A stretch of DNA of 64,000 nt, taken from NCBI GenBank assembly GCA_002733205.1, contig NVUW01000002.1:1-64000 (forward strand), read 5' to 3'. The DNA comes from Thalassobium sp. Lineage in GTDB: Bacteria; Pseudomonadota; Gammaproteobacteria; Pseudomonadales; Oceanobacteraceae. Of the stretch, positions 26,985 through 37,280 are shown piece after piece. Numbering within the stretch: position 1 is the first letter of the stretch; the number at the start of each line of letters is the position of its first letter. Under the pieces are notes generated by a model. The model made no database searches. It was not told where the DNA came from and saw nothing but the letters and a program-made list of their open reading frames with translations. The position numbers were made by a program, and so were the translations under genes.

Positions 26985-28627
26985 TGCGTCTGCGTTTTTC
27001 AGCACCGTTTTCTGCCTTGTTTTTTGCTCTGTTGTTTGCCTTGTTGCTTGCTCTGCTTTCTGTTCAAAGCTGCAGCGCGGATATACCGGCCGGAGAAAAC
27101 AAACCTGCCGGCGTTCGCAATATTATTTTATTAATCGGCGATGGTATGGGCCCGGCGCAGTTTGGTCTGCTGGAAAGTTATGCCCGCCGTGCACCCAACA
27201 GTATTTATCAGGGCCGGCCAACAGCAGTCAGCCAGTTAATGCAACAGGGGAAAGTACTGCTGTCCGATACCGGGCCGCACGATGTACTGGTCACCGACTC
27301 GGCCTGCTCCGCCACACAGCTCGCCATTGGCGAAGCCAGTGGCAGCGAAATGATTGGCTTAGATGCCCGTGGCGATCGCGTTGAAACCATACTGCAAAAA
27401 GCCAAACGTGCCGGCATGCGTACCGGCCTGGTTTCCGATACCCGTATAACCCACGCTACTCCGGCTGCTTTTGCCGCACACCAGCCGCACCGCCGCTTTG
27501 AAAATGAGATCGCTGCCGATCTGTTAACCACCGCACCGGATTTAATGCTGTCCGGCGGACTGCGTTATTTTCTGCCGCAAGACGCTGCAAACATCAGCAC
27601 AGAGCTGCAAAAGAAAATCAGCGCAGCGCAATTAACCTTAAAATCAAAACGCACGGACCAGCGTAATTTACTCAGCGAAGCGCAACAGCAGGGTTATGCC
27701 CTCGCCTTTAACCGCCAGCAATTAGCGCAACAGCAACATTTACCTGTGCTTGGTTTATTTGCCAGCTCGGCCATGGATGATGCGATTTATGCCCGCCAGA
27801 ATCCGGATTCCGCACAACCGGATTTAAACGAATTAACGCGCAAGGCGCTGCAGTTACTGGGCACTTCTGAGCGTGGATTTTTTCTGATGGTGGAAGGTGG
27901 TCAGATAGACTGGGCAGCACACAATAACGACGCCGGAGCTCTGCTGCATGAACTGCTGCGCTTTGATGCTGCGATTCAGGAAGTGGTGAACTGGACAGCA
28001 GACCGCGATGATACTCTGGTGGTATTAACCGCCGACCATGAAACCGGCGGTTTTGGTTTTTCCTACAGCGCGCACGATGTTCCGGCAGCCAGAACGCTAC
28101 CCGGTAATGGTATGCGCGGTCAGGCTTTTGCTCCCAACTATAATTTTGCGCCACTCAGCCTGCTCGATCGTTTATATGCACAGAAAAAGGGCTATTACCG
28201 TCTCTGGGGCGATGCCAGCACGGATGCCAGCTCAGACGGCAATAAGGGTTTACCCACAGCGGATTCGTTAATGGCTGAAGTGAATGCAGCGCTGGATTTT
28301 CCGTTTTCCCGCACACAAGCCGAACGGGTATTGCGCCGCGATGCCAATCCGTATTTTGATCCGCAGACCGATGACCCTGCAGCCGCAACTCAGCCACATA
28401 TCGAAGACTTCAGTGATTTTTACGTCTACCGCGAAGAGCGCTATCTGAATGCACTGGCACGCGAGCTGGCCTCTGCACAGAGCGTTGTCTGGAGCACCGG
28501 CACTCATACCGCCGCCCCGGTGCCTGTGGTGATCAGCGGGCCTGAACCGATACTGCAGAATTTTCAGGGCTTTACCCGTCATGCCGAACTGGGACATCAA
28601 CTGAAAGCGCTGATTAAAACCGACTGA
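26984..28627 (+). CDS. Alkaline phosphatase family protein, exported
   Basis: Metal-dependent phosphomonoesterase of the PhoA superfamily. The N terminus is a very hydrophobic signal sequence ending VQSCSAD, which could be a lipobox (cysteine at about 28). Family motifs are IILLIGDGMGPAQFGL (first metal ligand), VTDSACSATQLAIGE (nucleophile Ser, DSACSAT), MVEGGQIDWAAHNNDA and VLTADHETGGFGF. The true start is the ATG at 26984, overlapping the previous stop; the frame stays open upstream but is not coding there. Its 547 residues exceed E. coli PhoA because of C-terminal insertions. It converges on the cytochrome b561 gene. Confidence 0.88.
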   Translation: MRLRFSAPFSALFFALLFALLLALLSVQSCSADIPAGENKPAGVRNIILLIGDGMGPAQFGLLESYARRAPNSIYQGRPTAVSQLMQQGKVLLSDTGPHDVLVTDSACSATQLAIGEASGSEMIGLDARGDRVETILQKAKRAGMRTGLVSDTRITHATPAAFAAHQPHRRFENEIAADLLTTAPDLMLSGGLRYFLPQDAANISTELQKKISAAQLTLKSKRTDQRNLLSEAQQQGYALAFNRQQLAQQQHLPVLGLFASSAMDDAIYARQNPDSAQPDLNELTRKALQLLGTSERGFFLMVEGGQIDWAAHNNDAGALLHELLRFDAAIQEVVNWTADRDDTLVVLTADHETGGFGFSYSAHDVPAARTLPGNGMRGQAFAPNYNFAPLSLLDRLYAQKKGYYRLWGDASTDASSDGNKGLPTADSLMAEVNAALDFPFSRTQAERVLRRDANPYFDPQTDDPAAATQPHIEDFSDFYVYREERYLNALARELASAQSVVWSTGTHTAAPVPVVISGPEPILQNFQGFTRHAELGHQLKALIKTD

Positions 28628-28683
28628 ACTGGGCCAACTGAACTGGCCGACTGAAAAAATTGGCCGGCACCAGATAACCGGCA

Positions 28684-29274
28684 CTAAAGCATCTTCTGCA
28701 TCAGCCGGACTCCCCGGCGCTGGTGCACAATAACCGCAGCAATATGGCCCAGCACCAACAGGGCCAGCAGCGCGCAGGCATAATGATGCAGCGCAGAGAA
28801 AGCCGCAGTCACCGCACCCGCCTTAAACAGAGGGGGCAGTTCCAGCAGAGCAAATACCGATACCGGTCGTTCCATCATACTGACACCGCTGACCAGTACG
28901 GTGAGCACCGTGCCGTAGATCAACCCATGTCCATACGCGGCCAGCCGGACCTGCCGCGTGGTCAATGCCGGGGTCGGTGGTTTCTTGCGGGTTAATGCCA
29001 GCCATAAACGCAATAGAAAAAACGGCATAAATACCAAAGTAAGGGCGACATTGAAGGTCCCCAGCCACTGTTCCAGCGCCTCAGGCAAGACCAGAAAAGC
29101 CAGCATAAAGCCCGTGACTGTCGCCCAGATGATCACCAGCGCCGACAGCCAGTGCAGCGCCCGGCGTATAGCGCTGTAGCGGCCTGCCCTGTCATAGAAC
29201 TCTGTGCTGCCACATGGATTGGCGCTGCCATGCGGCCTGGAAGGTGTGTGATTATTTGCTGATAACTTATTCAT
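28684..29274 (-). CDS. Cytochrome b561 family protein
   Basis: Di-haem membrane electron carrier of the CybB type. About four membrane segments follow a hydrophilic N-terminal tail of 35-40 residues. Haem-ligand histidines are in RRALHWLSALVIIW (first helix), AYGHGLIYG and FSALHHYACALLALL (later helices). I prefer the ATG at 29274; an in-frame GTG lies two codons upstream. No strong ribosome binding site is seen. The tail rich in Asn, Pro and Ser is unusual for the family. Confidence 0.85.
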   Translation of the reverse strand: MNKLSANNHTPSRPHGSANPCGSTEFYDRAGRYSAIRRALHWLSALVIIWATVTGFMLAFLVLPEALEQWLGTFNVALTLVFMPFFLLRLWLALTRKKPPTPALTTRQVRLAAYGHGLIYGTVLTVLVSGVSMMERPVSVFALLELPPLFKAGAVTAAFSALHHYACALLALLVLGHIAAVIVHQRRGVRLMQKML

Positions 29275-29611
29275 CAGCACGTTATATCAGCAAAAGATGT
29301 ACGCCAGATGAAATTCGATCTCATTTATGGCCAGTTTGGCCGTTTAGTTAATCCGCATGGCTGACGGCCACTGATTCCTTCCACCTCAAAATACCGATCG
29401 GTACCGTTCTGTAACGTATCGAACTATCCTCCTCGGCTCATTGACCGCCTATAAATAGCAGCTAAGTTTAATGAACCGCAGCGACTGAATGAGCGCAGGC
29501 TCTTAAGGCTCCGCTGAATTCCGGGCAAACGTACATTCCAGGAGGATTGCCCCGCTCTCTCAGGGGCTAACGCCATACGCAGGCAATGATTGCCTGCCGC
29601 AAGGACCTAAC
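29275..29611. other. Intergenic region between cytochrome b561 and hybrid kinase genes
   Basis: About 340 bp between divergent genes. It holds a 12-bp palindrome, TACCGATCGGTA (29392-29403), a small hairpin GCCCC/GGGGC (29549-29567) and the longer hairpin at 29579-29597 listed separately. Possible promoter pieces (TTGACC at 29441, TATAAAT at 29450) are poorly spaced. GGGCAAAC near 29523 recalls a c-di-GMP riboswitch, but the rest of that fold is missing. No coding sequence is supported. Confidence 0.55.
29579..29597 (+). repeat. Palindromic hairpin just before the hybrid kinase ribosome binding site
   Basis: GCAGGCAAT (29579-29587) and ATTGCCTGC (29589-29597) are perfect arms about a single central G; as RNA this is an 8-bp stem with a 3-base loop. 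It ends five bases before AAGGAC, the ribosome binding site of the kinase gene at 29612, so it could control translation or be an operator. Confidence 0.6.
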
Positions 29612-32600
29612 ATGAGCAGCACCGCCAATCTGCCTACCATGCGCCGATTTTTTCTGGTTACCGGATTGATCGCTCTATTGCTGTGCAGCGTACTGGTGGC
29701 CTTACTTGAGAATCACAGCCGGGAAGATGCTTACAACCGGGCGTTTAATGAACTGGGTGAACAAGCGACCTTACGGGCCAACTACTTCAGCGAGACCCTG
29801 AACAAAGACAAAGATAAAGTTCGCTTCCTGCACAGTACTCCGCCTGTTAGTGGCATTGTCAGGGCCATGGAAAATAACGGTGAGGATCTGCTTGATAACA
29901 CCACCAGTCAGCAGTGGAAGCAGCGCCTTCAAACCATCTTCAGCGGTTTTATTGCCGCCAATGCAGAAATCCGTCAGATTCGCTTTATAGGCCGTGAAGA
30001 TAACGGGCGTGAGTTAGTACGCGTTGAGCGTAAAAACGGCAACATCCGCATTACCGCTGAAGCTGATCTGCAGGAAAAAGGTCAGAGTGACTATTTTCTG
30101 GCTGCCAAAAATTTATATAAAGACGAAATCTACATATCCTCCATCAGTCTGAACCGTGAGTACAATAAGATCGAAATTCCGGCCTGGCCGGCATACCGGA
30201 TAGCCGAGTCTGTTTTTGATTCTGACAATCATTTCTTCGGTTTTATTATCATTAATTTTGATGCCGGAATATTGCTTCAGAACCTGAAAAACGATACCCC
30301 GAAGAACATGCAGGTATTTTTATTAAATGCTGACGGCGGCTATCTCATACACCCGGATAAGAAAGAAGAGTTTCGCTACGAATACGATCCCGAAAGCAAC
30401 TGGGAAAATGATGAAAACCCGGTAGCGGTAAAAAGCCATAAAAACATATTTATAAGTAATAAATCACCGGCAAAGAATACCTTTTACTACTTTTCTCAGC
30501 GGATATTTCTCGGCGGCCCTGGCAGCGATCACTTTCTTGATCTTCACACCGCGTTCAACAGAACCGACATAGAGCAGCAGATTCAAAGTATGCGCTTTAA
30601 AATACTGCTGCTGATTGCTGTGCTAATCAGCTTTGCTGCTTTTATCGCCTGGTTGTATCAGCGCCGTATCGACAGCCGCATGGCACTTCTGACAGAACGT
30701 TCGACGGCCCGCGCCATTATCAATCACTCAACCGATGCCATTATCGGTATGAACCCGGATGGAAAGATTGATAGCTGGAACAGCGGCGCGACAGTTATGT
30801 TTGGCTATCACGAACAAATGGTCATCGGAAAAACGCTGTTTACAACCATACTCGACAGCAATAATCAGCAGATTACTCCGCAGATCATCAGTGCAGTATT
30901 ATCTGGCAAGGTGATTAACCAGTGTGAAACGCGTGCCAGAACCCAGAATGGCGACAAACTGTATATTTCGGCCAGTATTTATCCCATTGTTATTGAACAT
31001 AAAACGATTGGCTGCGCGATCAGCATCCGTGATATCTCTGAAAAATATGTCCTCAATGAAGAAATCGCCCGGATCAACTCCACCCTTGAAAGCCAGGTAA
31101 AAGAACGAACTCAGGCCCTGGAAATTGCCATTCAGGAAGCGCAGCAAGCCAGCCAGGCCAAGAGTCTTTTTATTGCCAATGTCAGCCATGAAATCCGCAC
31201 ACCCATTAATGGCATTATGGGCATGCTGTCATTACTCAAGCGCGAATGCAGCAGTGATAAGCAGCTGCATTATATTCGCATCGCGGAAAACAGCGCTTCA
31301 ACACTGACCGCTCAGATTAACGATATTCTGGATTTTTCCAAGATAGGCGCAGACAAGTTACAACTGGAGCATACCGAGTTCAACATCAGTCATTTACTCA
31401 GCTCAATTGCCACCAGCATGTCGGTGCGGCCATTTGAATCCAATATCGAGTTTGTATTGGATAGCGCCGATATTAACCATACCCATCTTCTCGGCGATCC
31501 GGTCAGAGTCCGGCAGATTATTGCCAACCTGGTATCGAATGCGGTGAAATTCACGCCTGCCGGAGAAATCGTTGTTAAAGCCGGAACGCATGATGAGGGA
31601 AACGGCAATGTTCGTTTCTCCTGTTCGGTAACCGATACCGGCATCGGTGTTGATCCGGAAAAGCATGACGTGCTGTTTGAAGCGTTCAATCAGGCCGATA
31701 ACAGTACGACGCGAAAATTTGGCGGCACAGGATTGGGGCTGTCAATCTGTAAACAATTATGTGCATTGATGAATGGCAGCATAGATGTTATCAGCAGCAA
31801 CGAAGACGGAACCAGCATCGCTTTCAATATTCTGCTCAGCATGAGTCAGGATCAGCCTCATTCGCTCGCAGAGGATAGAATATTCTCGGCTCAGCAATGG
31901 TTGATTGCCTGCCCGAATAGCTCATTACGATATTCACTGGAAAAAATCGTCCATTATCATGGTGGCGAACCGACCAACGTTGACAGTGCGATGCAAGCTG
32001 AAATGATGCTGAGTAATAATCCATCAGCCGATTATTTATTACTCGATATCGCCTGGCTGCGCGGATCGTTATTAAATGCATTGCAGCTGGGTACTTTTCA
32101 GGGGCGTCTGATGCTGCTGGTGCCGCCCGGATATGCCCCGGAACTGCCATTATTTCCCCCACAACTGAAAGCCATCACACTTACCCGGCCAGTATCTCCG
32201 GAAGATCTGGAGCTCACTTGGCGCAAACAGATGGGCCAGGTTCTGCCTGAAACGAATCGCCAACCTGACAACAACCATTATTCATTCACTCATCCCGACG
32301 GGCGTGCTTATCGTATATTGGTTGTAGACGATAATGTGATTAACCAGGAAGTAGCTTGCGGCCTGTTGGCACACCTTAATATGGATTCGCTGACGGCCAA
32401 CAATGGTCAGAACGCCTTAGAAAAGCTGCAACAAAGCAGCGATAAAGAACCCTTCGACCTGATCCTGATGGATTGCCAGATGCCGGTCCTGGATGGATTT
32501 TCTGCAACGCAAAAAATCCGTGCTGGTGAGGCCGGTGAGCGTTATTGCAACATCATTATTATTGCCATGACGGCCGGTGCAATGGATGGTGATCGTGAGA

Positions 32601-33193
32601 ACTGCCTGCAGTCAGGCATGGACGATTATCTGAGTAAACCCATTGAAACCGATCGCTTTGAAAGCACGTTGCGTGGCTGGCTCAGCCGCATTAAAACAGC
32701 AGAAGCAGCGCAGCAACCAGATACAAAGAGAACGATAATGTCTGCAGAAAACGACCCAGATTCAGCGCTCAACAGCAACAACAATGAAAGCACCGGAAAT
32801 AAAAGTAACGGAAATGAAAATAATGGCCGCGAATTACCTGCTGAAGTGGCTGGCCAATCGGTGTGGGATAGGACTGGTGCATTACAGCGATTGATGAATA
32901 AAGAAAGTATTCTGACCCGCGTCGTGGAATTATTTATCAATACATCAGGGGAAACGCTGCAAGCCTTACAGGACGCACTGGCCGCTCAGGATATCAGCAG
33001 TATTCAGGCGCAGGCGCATACACTGAAAGGGGTCGCCGGGAATATTGGTGGTATGCAATTGATGGTCCTCAGCGGGTTGTTGGAACAAGCCGCCCGCGAA
33101 CAGGACAACAGCCGCTTGCAAAGCCTCAGTCTGCATTTGCCGCACTGCTACAATATGCTGATGGAATCCCTGCAGGAAAATCAGCCGGCATAA
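29612..33193 (+). CDS. Hybrid sensor histidine kinase (Cache-PAS-HisKA-HATPase-REC-HPt)
   Basis: Large phosphorelay protein. TM1 (about residues 12-32), a periplasmic Cache-like sensor (about 40-325) and TM2 (about 333-351) are followed by a PAS domain (365-480). The kinase has H-box [15 protein letters not shown] (His about 524) and ATPase motifs ([24 protein letters not shown]). A degenerate receiver (about 760-885) lacks the N-terminal acidic pair. A true receiver has VVDDN and ILMDCQMP (phospho-Asp about 952), and the C-terminal HPt domain has [13 protein letters not shown] (His about 1134). An Asn/Ser/Gly-rich linker at 1050-1085 precedes the HPt. No response regulator is adjacent, so the output partner is elsewhere. 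It resembles BarA/ArcB-type hybrids. Confidence 0.93.
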   Translation: MSSTANLPTMRRFFLVTGLIALLLCSVLVALLENHSREDAYNRAFNELGEQATLRANYFSETLNKDKDKVRFLHSTPPVSGIVRAMENNGEDLLDNTTSQQWKQRLQTIFSGFIAANAEIRQIRFIGREDNGRELVRVERKNGNIRITAEADLQEKGQSDYFLAAKNLYKDEIYISSISLNREYNKIEIPAWPAYRIAESVFDSDNHFFGFIIINFDAGILLQNLKNDTPKNMQVFLLNADGGYLIHPDKKEEFRYEYDPESNWENDENPVAVKSHKNIFISNKSPAKNTFYYFSQRIFLGGPGSDHFLDLHTAFNRTDIEQQIQSMRFKILLLIAVLISFAAFIAWLYQRRIDSRMALLTERSTARAIINHSTDAIIGMNPDGKIDSWNSGATVMFGYHEQMVIGKTLFTTILDSNNQQITPQIISAVLSGKVINQCETRARTQNGDKLYISASIYPIVIEHKTIGCAISIRDISEKYVLNEEIARINSTLESQVKERTQALEIAIQEAQQASQAKSLFIANVSHEIRTPINGIMGMLSLLKRECSSDKQLHYIRIAENSASTLTAQINDILDFSKIGADKLQLEHTEFNISHLLSSIATSMSVRPFESNIEFVLDSADINHTHLLGDPVRVRQIIANLVSNAVKFTPAGEIVVKAGTHDEGNGNVRFSCSVTDTGIGVDPEKHDVLFEAFNQADNSTTRKFGGTGLGLSICKQLCALMNGSIDVISSNEDGTSIAFNILLSMSQDQPHSLAEDRIFSAQQWLIACPNSSLRYSLEKIVHYHGGEPTNVDSAMQAEMMLSNNPSADYLLLDIAWLRGSLLNALQLGTFQGRLMLLVPPGYAPELPLFPPQLKAITLTRPVSPEDLELTWRKQMGQVLPETNRQPDNNHYSFTHPDGRAYRILVVDDNVINQEVACGLLAHLNMDSLTANNGQNALEKLQQSSDKEPFDLILMDCQMPVLDGFSATQKIRAGEAGERYCNIIIIAMTAGAMDGDRENCLQSGMDDYLSKPIETDRFESTLRGWLSRIKTAEAAQQPDTKRTIMSAENDPDSALNSNNNESTGNKSNGNENNGRELPAEVAGQSVWDRTGALQRLMNKESILTRVVELFINTSGETLQALQDALAAQDISSIQAQAHTLKGVAGNIGGMQLMVLSGLLEQAAREQDNSRLQSLSLHLPHCYNMLMESLQENQPA

Positions 33194-33228
33194 ACACTAC
33201 TGGCCAAGACGCATGCGGTTAAAACACC

Positions 33229-35226
33229 TTAACTCCCTGCCGCCGGTGTTTTTTTCCTGCTCCGGCCTGCTGTGCTTTTACTTTTTCCGGCGCGACCTGC
33301 CCTGCTGACGCTCTTTTTCCCCGAGCTGTATTTGCGTCTGCCTGCAGTGTTCGCTGCACTTCCCGCTAACCCCGAAAACTGCACAGTATCCGCCGTCAGG
33401 GCTGAATGAATCAGCTGGTGCAGTTGTTCGGTCATCGGTTGCATAAAAGCAGCGTAATTCAACGCTTTGTGTGCGATGTCCTGTAATTGCTTTTCCCAAT
33501 GTGCCGTCATGTCCGGCCGCGTACTGGCCTCTGGCAACGCATTAATCAGTGTTTTTCCCAGTGCTGTCGCGCGAATGCTTTTGCCTTCTCGCTGTAAAAA
33601 ACGGCGTTTAAATAACAATTCAATAATGCCGGCACGGGTTGCTTCTGTTCCCAGGCCATCGGTTTCTTTGAGAATACTTTTCAGGCTTTTATCCTGCACA
33701 AAACGACCAATCCCGGTCATCGCTGCAAGCAAACTGGCATCGGTAAAATGTGGTGGTGGCTGAGTGTGTTTTTCCTGCAGCAAAGGCTCTCCACTCCACA
33801 GTACCTGTCCTGCTTTTAACGGCGGCAATGGTGCTTTAGCGCTTGTCTGATTCTCTTTTTGCGGCAGTAATACTTTCCAGCCCGGCTTCAGGGTTTCCCG
33901 CTCAGTAGCGCTGAACAGACCACCAGCAATGATGAGACTGATTTTGGTATCGGCGTATTCATAGTGAGGAAAAAACTGCAGCAGATACTGGCGCGCAATC
34001 AGTGCATAGAGTTTTTGTTCGGTACTGTTTAAGCGTCCGGCAGGCAGTGCTTTGGCGGTCGGAATAATCGCGTGATGAGCACCCACTTTGGCATCGTTCC
34101 AGGCCTGGCTGCGGATTGAACTGTCAGCCTGAGCGCAAGCCGTAGCCAGCGCCTCGCTGTGTGCACTCACAGCCGTTATAACCTGCTGCCGCTGGGCAAA
34201 GTGCTCCTGCGGTAAATAACGGCAGTCTGAGCGGGGGTAGGTAATTAACTGATGCTTTTCATACAGGCTCTGTGCTCCGTCCAGCACCTGCTGCGCGCTC
34301 ATGCCCAGTGCTTTGGCGGCATCAATCTGCAACGCCGATAAATTAAACGGCAGCGGCGGAGCCTGCTTTTTTTCTTTACGCTCAACCTGTTCAACCTGCG
34401 CCGGTTGCTGACGAATACGGGCGGCGACATTGGCGGCCAGCTTCGGATTCAGCACCCGGCCTTCCTCATCCTGATGCGCGGCACAGGCATCACTCGGCTG
34501 CCAGTTAGCGTAGAAACTCAGTGGAGTGTCTGCGGTTAAATGAACAGCCGCCTGCACCTCGTAAAACGGTTTACTGATGAAATTATCGATCTCTTCATCG
34601 CGGCGAACCACCAACCCGAGCACCGGTGTCTGTACGCGGCCCACCGATAACACACTGTTCACTCCGCCCTGACGGCCTTTAATGGTGTAAGCACGGGTCA
34701 GATTGATGCCGTATAACCAGTCTGCGCGGGAACGCGCCAATGCTGATACCGACAGCGGTACAAATTCCTGATTGGAACGCAGCTGCTGTAACGCCCGGCT
34801 GACAGCCTGTGGATTTAAATCACTGATCAACAAGCGCTGCATAGCACTGCGCTTGGCCGCTGGCACCTTCAGAAACTCAATCACCTCATCCACCAGCAGC
34901 TGGCCTTCGCGGTCAGGATCGCCGGCATGCACCAGATTGTCGGCCTCTTTCACCAGCTTACGCAGCACAGTTAATTGTTTACGGGTTTGAGGTTTAGCCT
35001 GCAGCTGCCACTGTGCCGGTATAATCGGCAAATGATCGAGCCGCCATTGCTTAAAAGACGGATCATAAGCATCCGGTTCTGCCTGCTCTAACAGATGGCC
35101 AATACACCAACTCACCACATCGCCGTTGGCGGCACGGATAAATCCTTCGCCCTTAGTGTGCGGCTTGGGCAGCACGGCGGCGATGGCACGGCCAAGACTG
35201 GGTTTTTCGGCAATAATCAGGCGCAT
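33229..35226 (-). CDS. topB: DNA topoisomerase III
   Basis: Type IA topoisomerase that decatenates and resolves recombination intermediates with RecQ. The Toprim domain has MRLIIAEKPSLGRAI at the N terminus and HAGDPDREGQLLVDEV (about residues 100-115). The catalytic tyrosine is in LITYPRSDCRYL (about Tyr330). Full-length similarity to E. coli TopB extends to MTGIGRFVQDKSLK and DGLGTEATRAGIIELL. The C-terminal tail is basic and rich in Ser, Arg and Lys. I start at the ATG at 35226, which matches the E. coli N terminus; an in-frame TTG lies nine bases upstream. A perfect LexA box begins 9 bp before this ATG. Confidence 0.96.
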   Translation of the reverse strand: MRLIIAEKPSLGRAIAAVLPKPHTKGEGFIRAANGDVVSWCIGHLLEQAEPDAYDPSFKQWRLDHLPIIPAQWQLQAKPQTRKQLTVLRKLVKEADNLVHAGDPDREGQLLVDEVIEFLKVPAAKRSAMQRLLISDLNPQAVSRALQQLRSNQEFVPLSVSALARSRADWLYGINLTRAYTIKGRQGGVNSVLSVGRVQTPVLGLVVRRDEEIDNFISKPFYEVQAAVHLTADTPLSFYANWQPSDACAAHQDEEGRVLNPKLAANVAARIRQQPAQVEQVERKEKKQAPPLPFNLSALQIDAAKALGMSAQQVLDGAQSLYEKHQLITYPRSDCRYLPQEHFAQRQQVITAVSAHSEALATACAQADSSIRSQAWNDAKVGAHHAIIPTAKALPAGRLNSTEQKLYALIARQYLLQFFPHYEYADTKISLIIAGGLFSATERETLKPGWKVLLPQKENQTSAKAPLPPLKAGQVLWSGEPLLQEKHTQPPPHFTDASLLAAMTGIGRFVQDKSLKSILKETDGLGTEATRAGIIELLFKRRFLQREGKSIRATALGKTLINALPEASTRPDMTAHWEKQLQDIAHKALNYAAFMQPMTEQLHQLIHSALTADTVQFSGLAGSAANTAGRRKYSSGKKSVSRAGRAGKSKSTAGRSRKKTPAAGS

Positions 35227-35235
35227 AGCAAACAA

Positions 35236-35251
35236 CTGTATTTTTATACAG
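35236..35251. promoter_or_regulatory. Perfect LexA (SOS) box at the topB start
   Basis: The sequence CTGTATTTTTATACAG fits CTGT-N8-ACAG exactly, with an AT-only centre like the E. coli consensus. It is palindromic at its ends, as expected of a LexA dimer site. It lies 9 bp upstream of the topB ATG. On the minus strand it contains TATAAA, a possible -10, so bound LexA would block topB transcription. The divergent chemoreceptor gene begins 152 bp to the right and is less likely to be the target. Confidence 0.75.
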
Positions 35252-35372
35252 CATCCATCATAGCCGAGCTGTTACCGCTCTTCCAGCATCAGGCCGCTCA
35301 ACACAGGCCGGCATAGCAACAGCGGCCTCCCGCTTTATTTAACAAATCGCTCAGCAAAATATCTGTTCTATG

Positions 35373-35393
35373 CTGAAAACAGTCCGTTTTCAG
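35373..35393 (+). repeat. Perfect hairpin overlapping a ribosome binding site
   Basis: CTGAAAAC (35373-35380) and GTTTTCAG (35386-35393) form an 8-bp stem with loop AGTCC. The last bases join the ribosome binding site AGGA of the chemoreceptor gene (ATG at 35404), so the hairpin could limit ribosome access; it may instead be a DNA-binding site. Confidence 0.55.
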
Positions 35394-35403
35394 GAAAAAT
35401 CCC

Positions 35404-37251
35404 ATGCGCAACAGTATCCGCACACAAATAATGCTCGCGGTTGGCAGCACCATTCTGGTGCTGCTCGCCCTCAGCGGTGTTTTTACCTACGAACAAGCAC
35501 GCAGCAGCCTGGAGCAGGCCATCAGTGAACGCATTCAGGTTACCGGCGAGCGCGCCAGCCGCTACGTCAGCAGCTGGATCAGCAATAAAGGCCAGGTATT
35601 AAGCGGCACAGCCAAAGCGCTGCTTAACAATGAACGCATCCCGGTAATTGAGCAGGGGCTGGAATCCGGTAATTACATGTACCTGTATCTGGGCACCGAT
35701 ACCGGGGAAATGATCATGCGTCCGGATGATGAAATGCCGGACGACTATGACCCACGTACCCGCCCCTGGTATCAGCAGGCGATGGCCGAGAGACGCCAGG
35801 TGCTGACGCCACCTTATGTGGATGCCACGACTAACGAATTGATCGTAACCTTTGCCGAGCCACTGCGCGGCGGCGTGATCGGTGGGGACATATCCCTCGA
35901 AGCCATTGTAAAAGAGGTTCTGGGTATTGATCTGGGCGAAAGTGGTTATGCGGCACTGCTCGATAGCAAAGGGGACTTTATGGTTCATCCGGAGCAGAAA
36001 TTACTGGGTAAAAACGTCTCCACCCTGCTGAGCGGCAGCACACAACTGCAACTGAACACAATCCAGCAAACCAGCTTCAATGATCGCAGCAGCCTGGTGG
36101 GCCTGTATTCCATTGATGGCACCGACTGGCGTCTGCTGCTGGTCGTCGATCAGGCCGAAGCCTTTGCCAGCCTCGCTACTCTGCGCTGGTCCAGCATGTT
36201 GATCGGCATACTCACCATTGTGGTGGTTACCCTGATCGCTGGCATGATCATCTCCTATCTGCTGCGGCCTCTGGTGGTACTTAACACGGCCATGTCTGAC
36301 ATTGCTCAGGGGGAAGCGGATTTAACCCGTCGCCTGCAGGTAGATCGCAATGATGAAATTGGCGCCCTGAGTAACTCGTTTAATGTGTTTGTTTCTTCCA
36401 TTCACGAGCTGGTATCGCAAAGCCGTGATTCATCCCACGAGCTGGATGGCATTGCCAAATCGGCGCGCGAAAATGCCGAGAACAACAACCAGGCGGTACA
36501 GTTACAACAGAACGAAATCAGCCAGGTGGCCGTCGCGGTTAACGAACTCTCTTCCACATCGTCGGAAGTAGCGACCAACGCGTCCGATACCGCCCATGCT
36601 GCGCAAAGTGCCACGAACGAAGGCAATAAGGGCATTCAGAATGCGCAGGAAAACAAACGCCGTATGGACGGTTTGTCACAGCAAATGGACAGCGCTACCG
36701 ATGTAATCAACCAGCTGGATAATCAGGCGCAGCAGATCACCGGCATTCTTGCGACCATTCAGGGCATTGCCGAACAAACCAATTTACTGGCGCTGAACGC
36801 TGCCATTGAAGCGGCACGTGCCGGTGAGCAAGGACGGGGATTTGCCGTGGTAGCTGACGAAGTACGTACCCTGTCACAGCGCACACATACCGCCACCGGC
36901 GAAATTCAGGAAATGATCGACAGTCTGAAACACCACAGCCAGAAAGCCGTGGGCATTATGGAAACCAGTAAGCAACTGACCTCAGAAACCGCCGGCAGTG
37001 CGATACAGGTAACCGACAGCCTGACCGCGATTTCAGATGCACTGCACGATATTTCTAACCGTTCGCAAAGTATTGCCAACGCCTCACGCGAGCAGCATGC
37101 CGCCACCGAAGAGATCAGCCGCATCGCCACCGCGATTCAGTCGGCCTCCGACGATCTGGCCGCCAACGTTGAGCAGGCAACTCAGCAATCCCATCAACTG
37201 CACACACTCAGTCACGATATCAGTTCGAACCTGTCGCGCTTCCGCGTCTGA
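35404..37251 (+). CDS. Methyl-accepting chemotaxis protein with amino-acid-type dCache sensor
   Basis: Classic transmembrane chemoreceptor. TM1 (about residues 8-28), periplasmic dCache domain (35-265), TM2 (about 277-297), HAMP (about 298-350), then the signalling domain with tip [20 protein letters not shown] (about 460). The sensor contains [12 protein letters not shown] followed by PYVDA, the residues that contact the amino and carboxyl groups of amino acids in dCache_1AA receptors such as Pseudomonas PctA, so an amino acid ligand is likely. It is divergent from topB and converges on the response regulator with a 29-bp gap. Confidence 0.94.
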   Translation: MRNSIRTQIMLAVGSTILVLLALSGVFTYEQARSSLEQAISERIQVTGERASRYVSSWISNKGQVLSGTAKALLNNERIPVIEQGLESGNYMYLYLGTDTGEMIMRPDDEMPDDYDPRTRPWYQQAMAERRQVLTPPYVDATTNELIVTFAEPLRGGVIGGDISLEAIVKEVLGIDLGESGYAALLDSKGDFMVHPEQKLLGKNVSTLLSGSTQLQLNTIQQTSFNDRSSLVGLYSIDGTDWRLLLVVDQAEAFASLATLRWSSMLIGILTIVVVTLIAGMIISYLLRPLVVLNTAMSDIAQGEADLTRRLQVDRNDEIGALSNSFNVFVSSIHELVSQSRDSSHELDGIAKSARENAENNNQAVQLQQNEISQVAVAVNELSSTSSEVATNASDTAHAAQSATNEGNKGIQNAQENKRRMDGLSQQMDSATDVINQLDNQAQQITGILATIQGIAEQTNLLALNAAIEAARAGEQGRGFAVVADEVRTLSQRTHTATGEIQEMIDSLKHHSQKAVGIMETSKQLTSETAGSAIQVTDSLTAISDALHDISNRSQSIANASREQHAATEEISRIATAIQSASDDLAANVEQATQQSHQLHTLSHDISSNLSRFRV

Positions 37252-37280
37252 GGCTTGTCTGTGAGAGGTGTTGCTGTCGG

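Noticed and set aside
29515..29600. c-di-GMP-I (GEMM) riboswitch in the hybrid kinase leader
   Set aside because: GGGCAAAC is present, but the GACGCAAAGC segment and the tetraloop receptor are missing.
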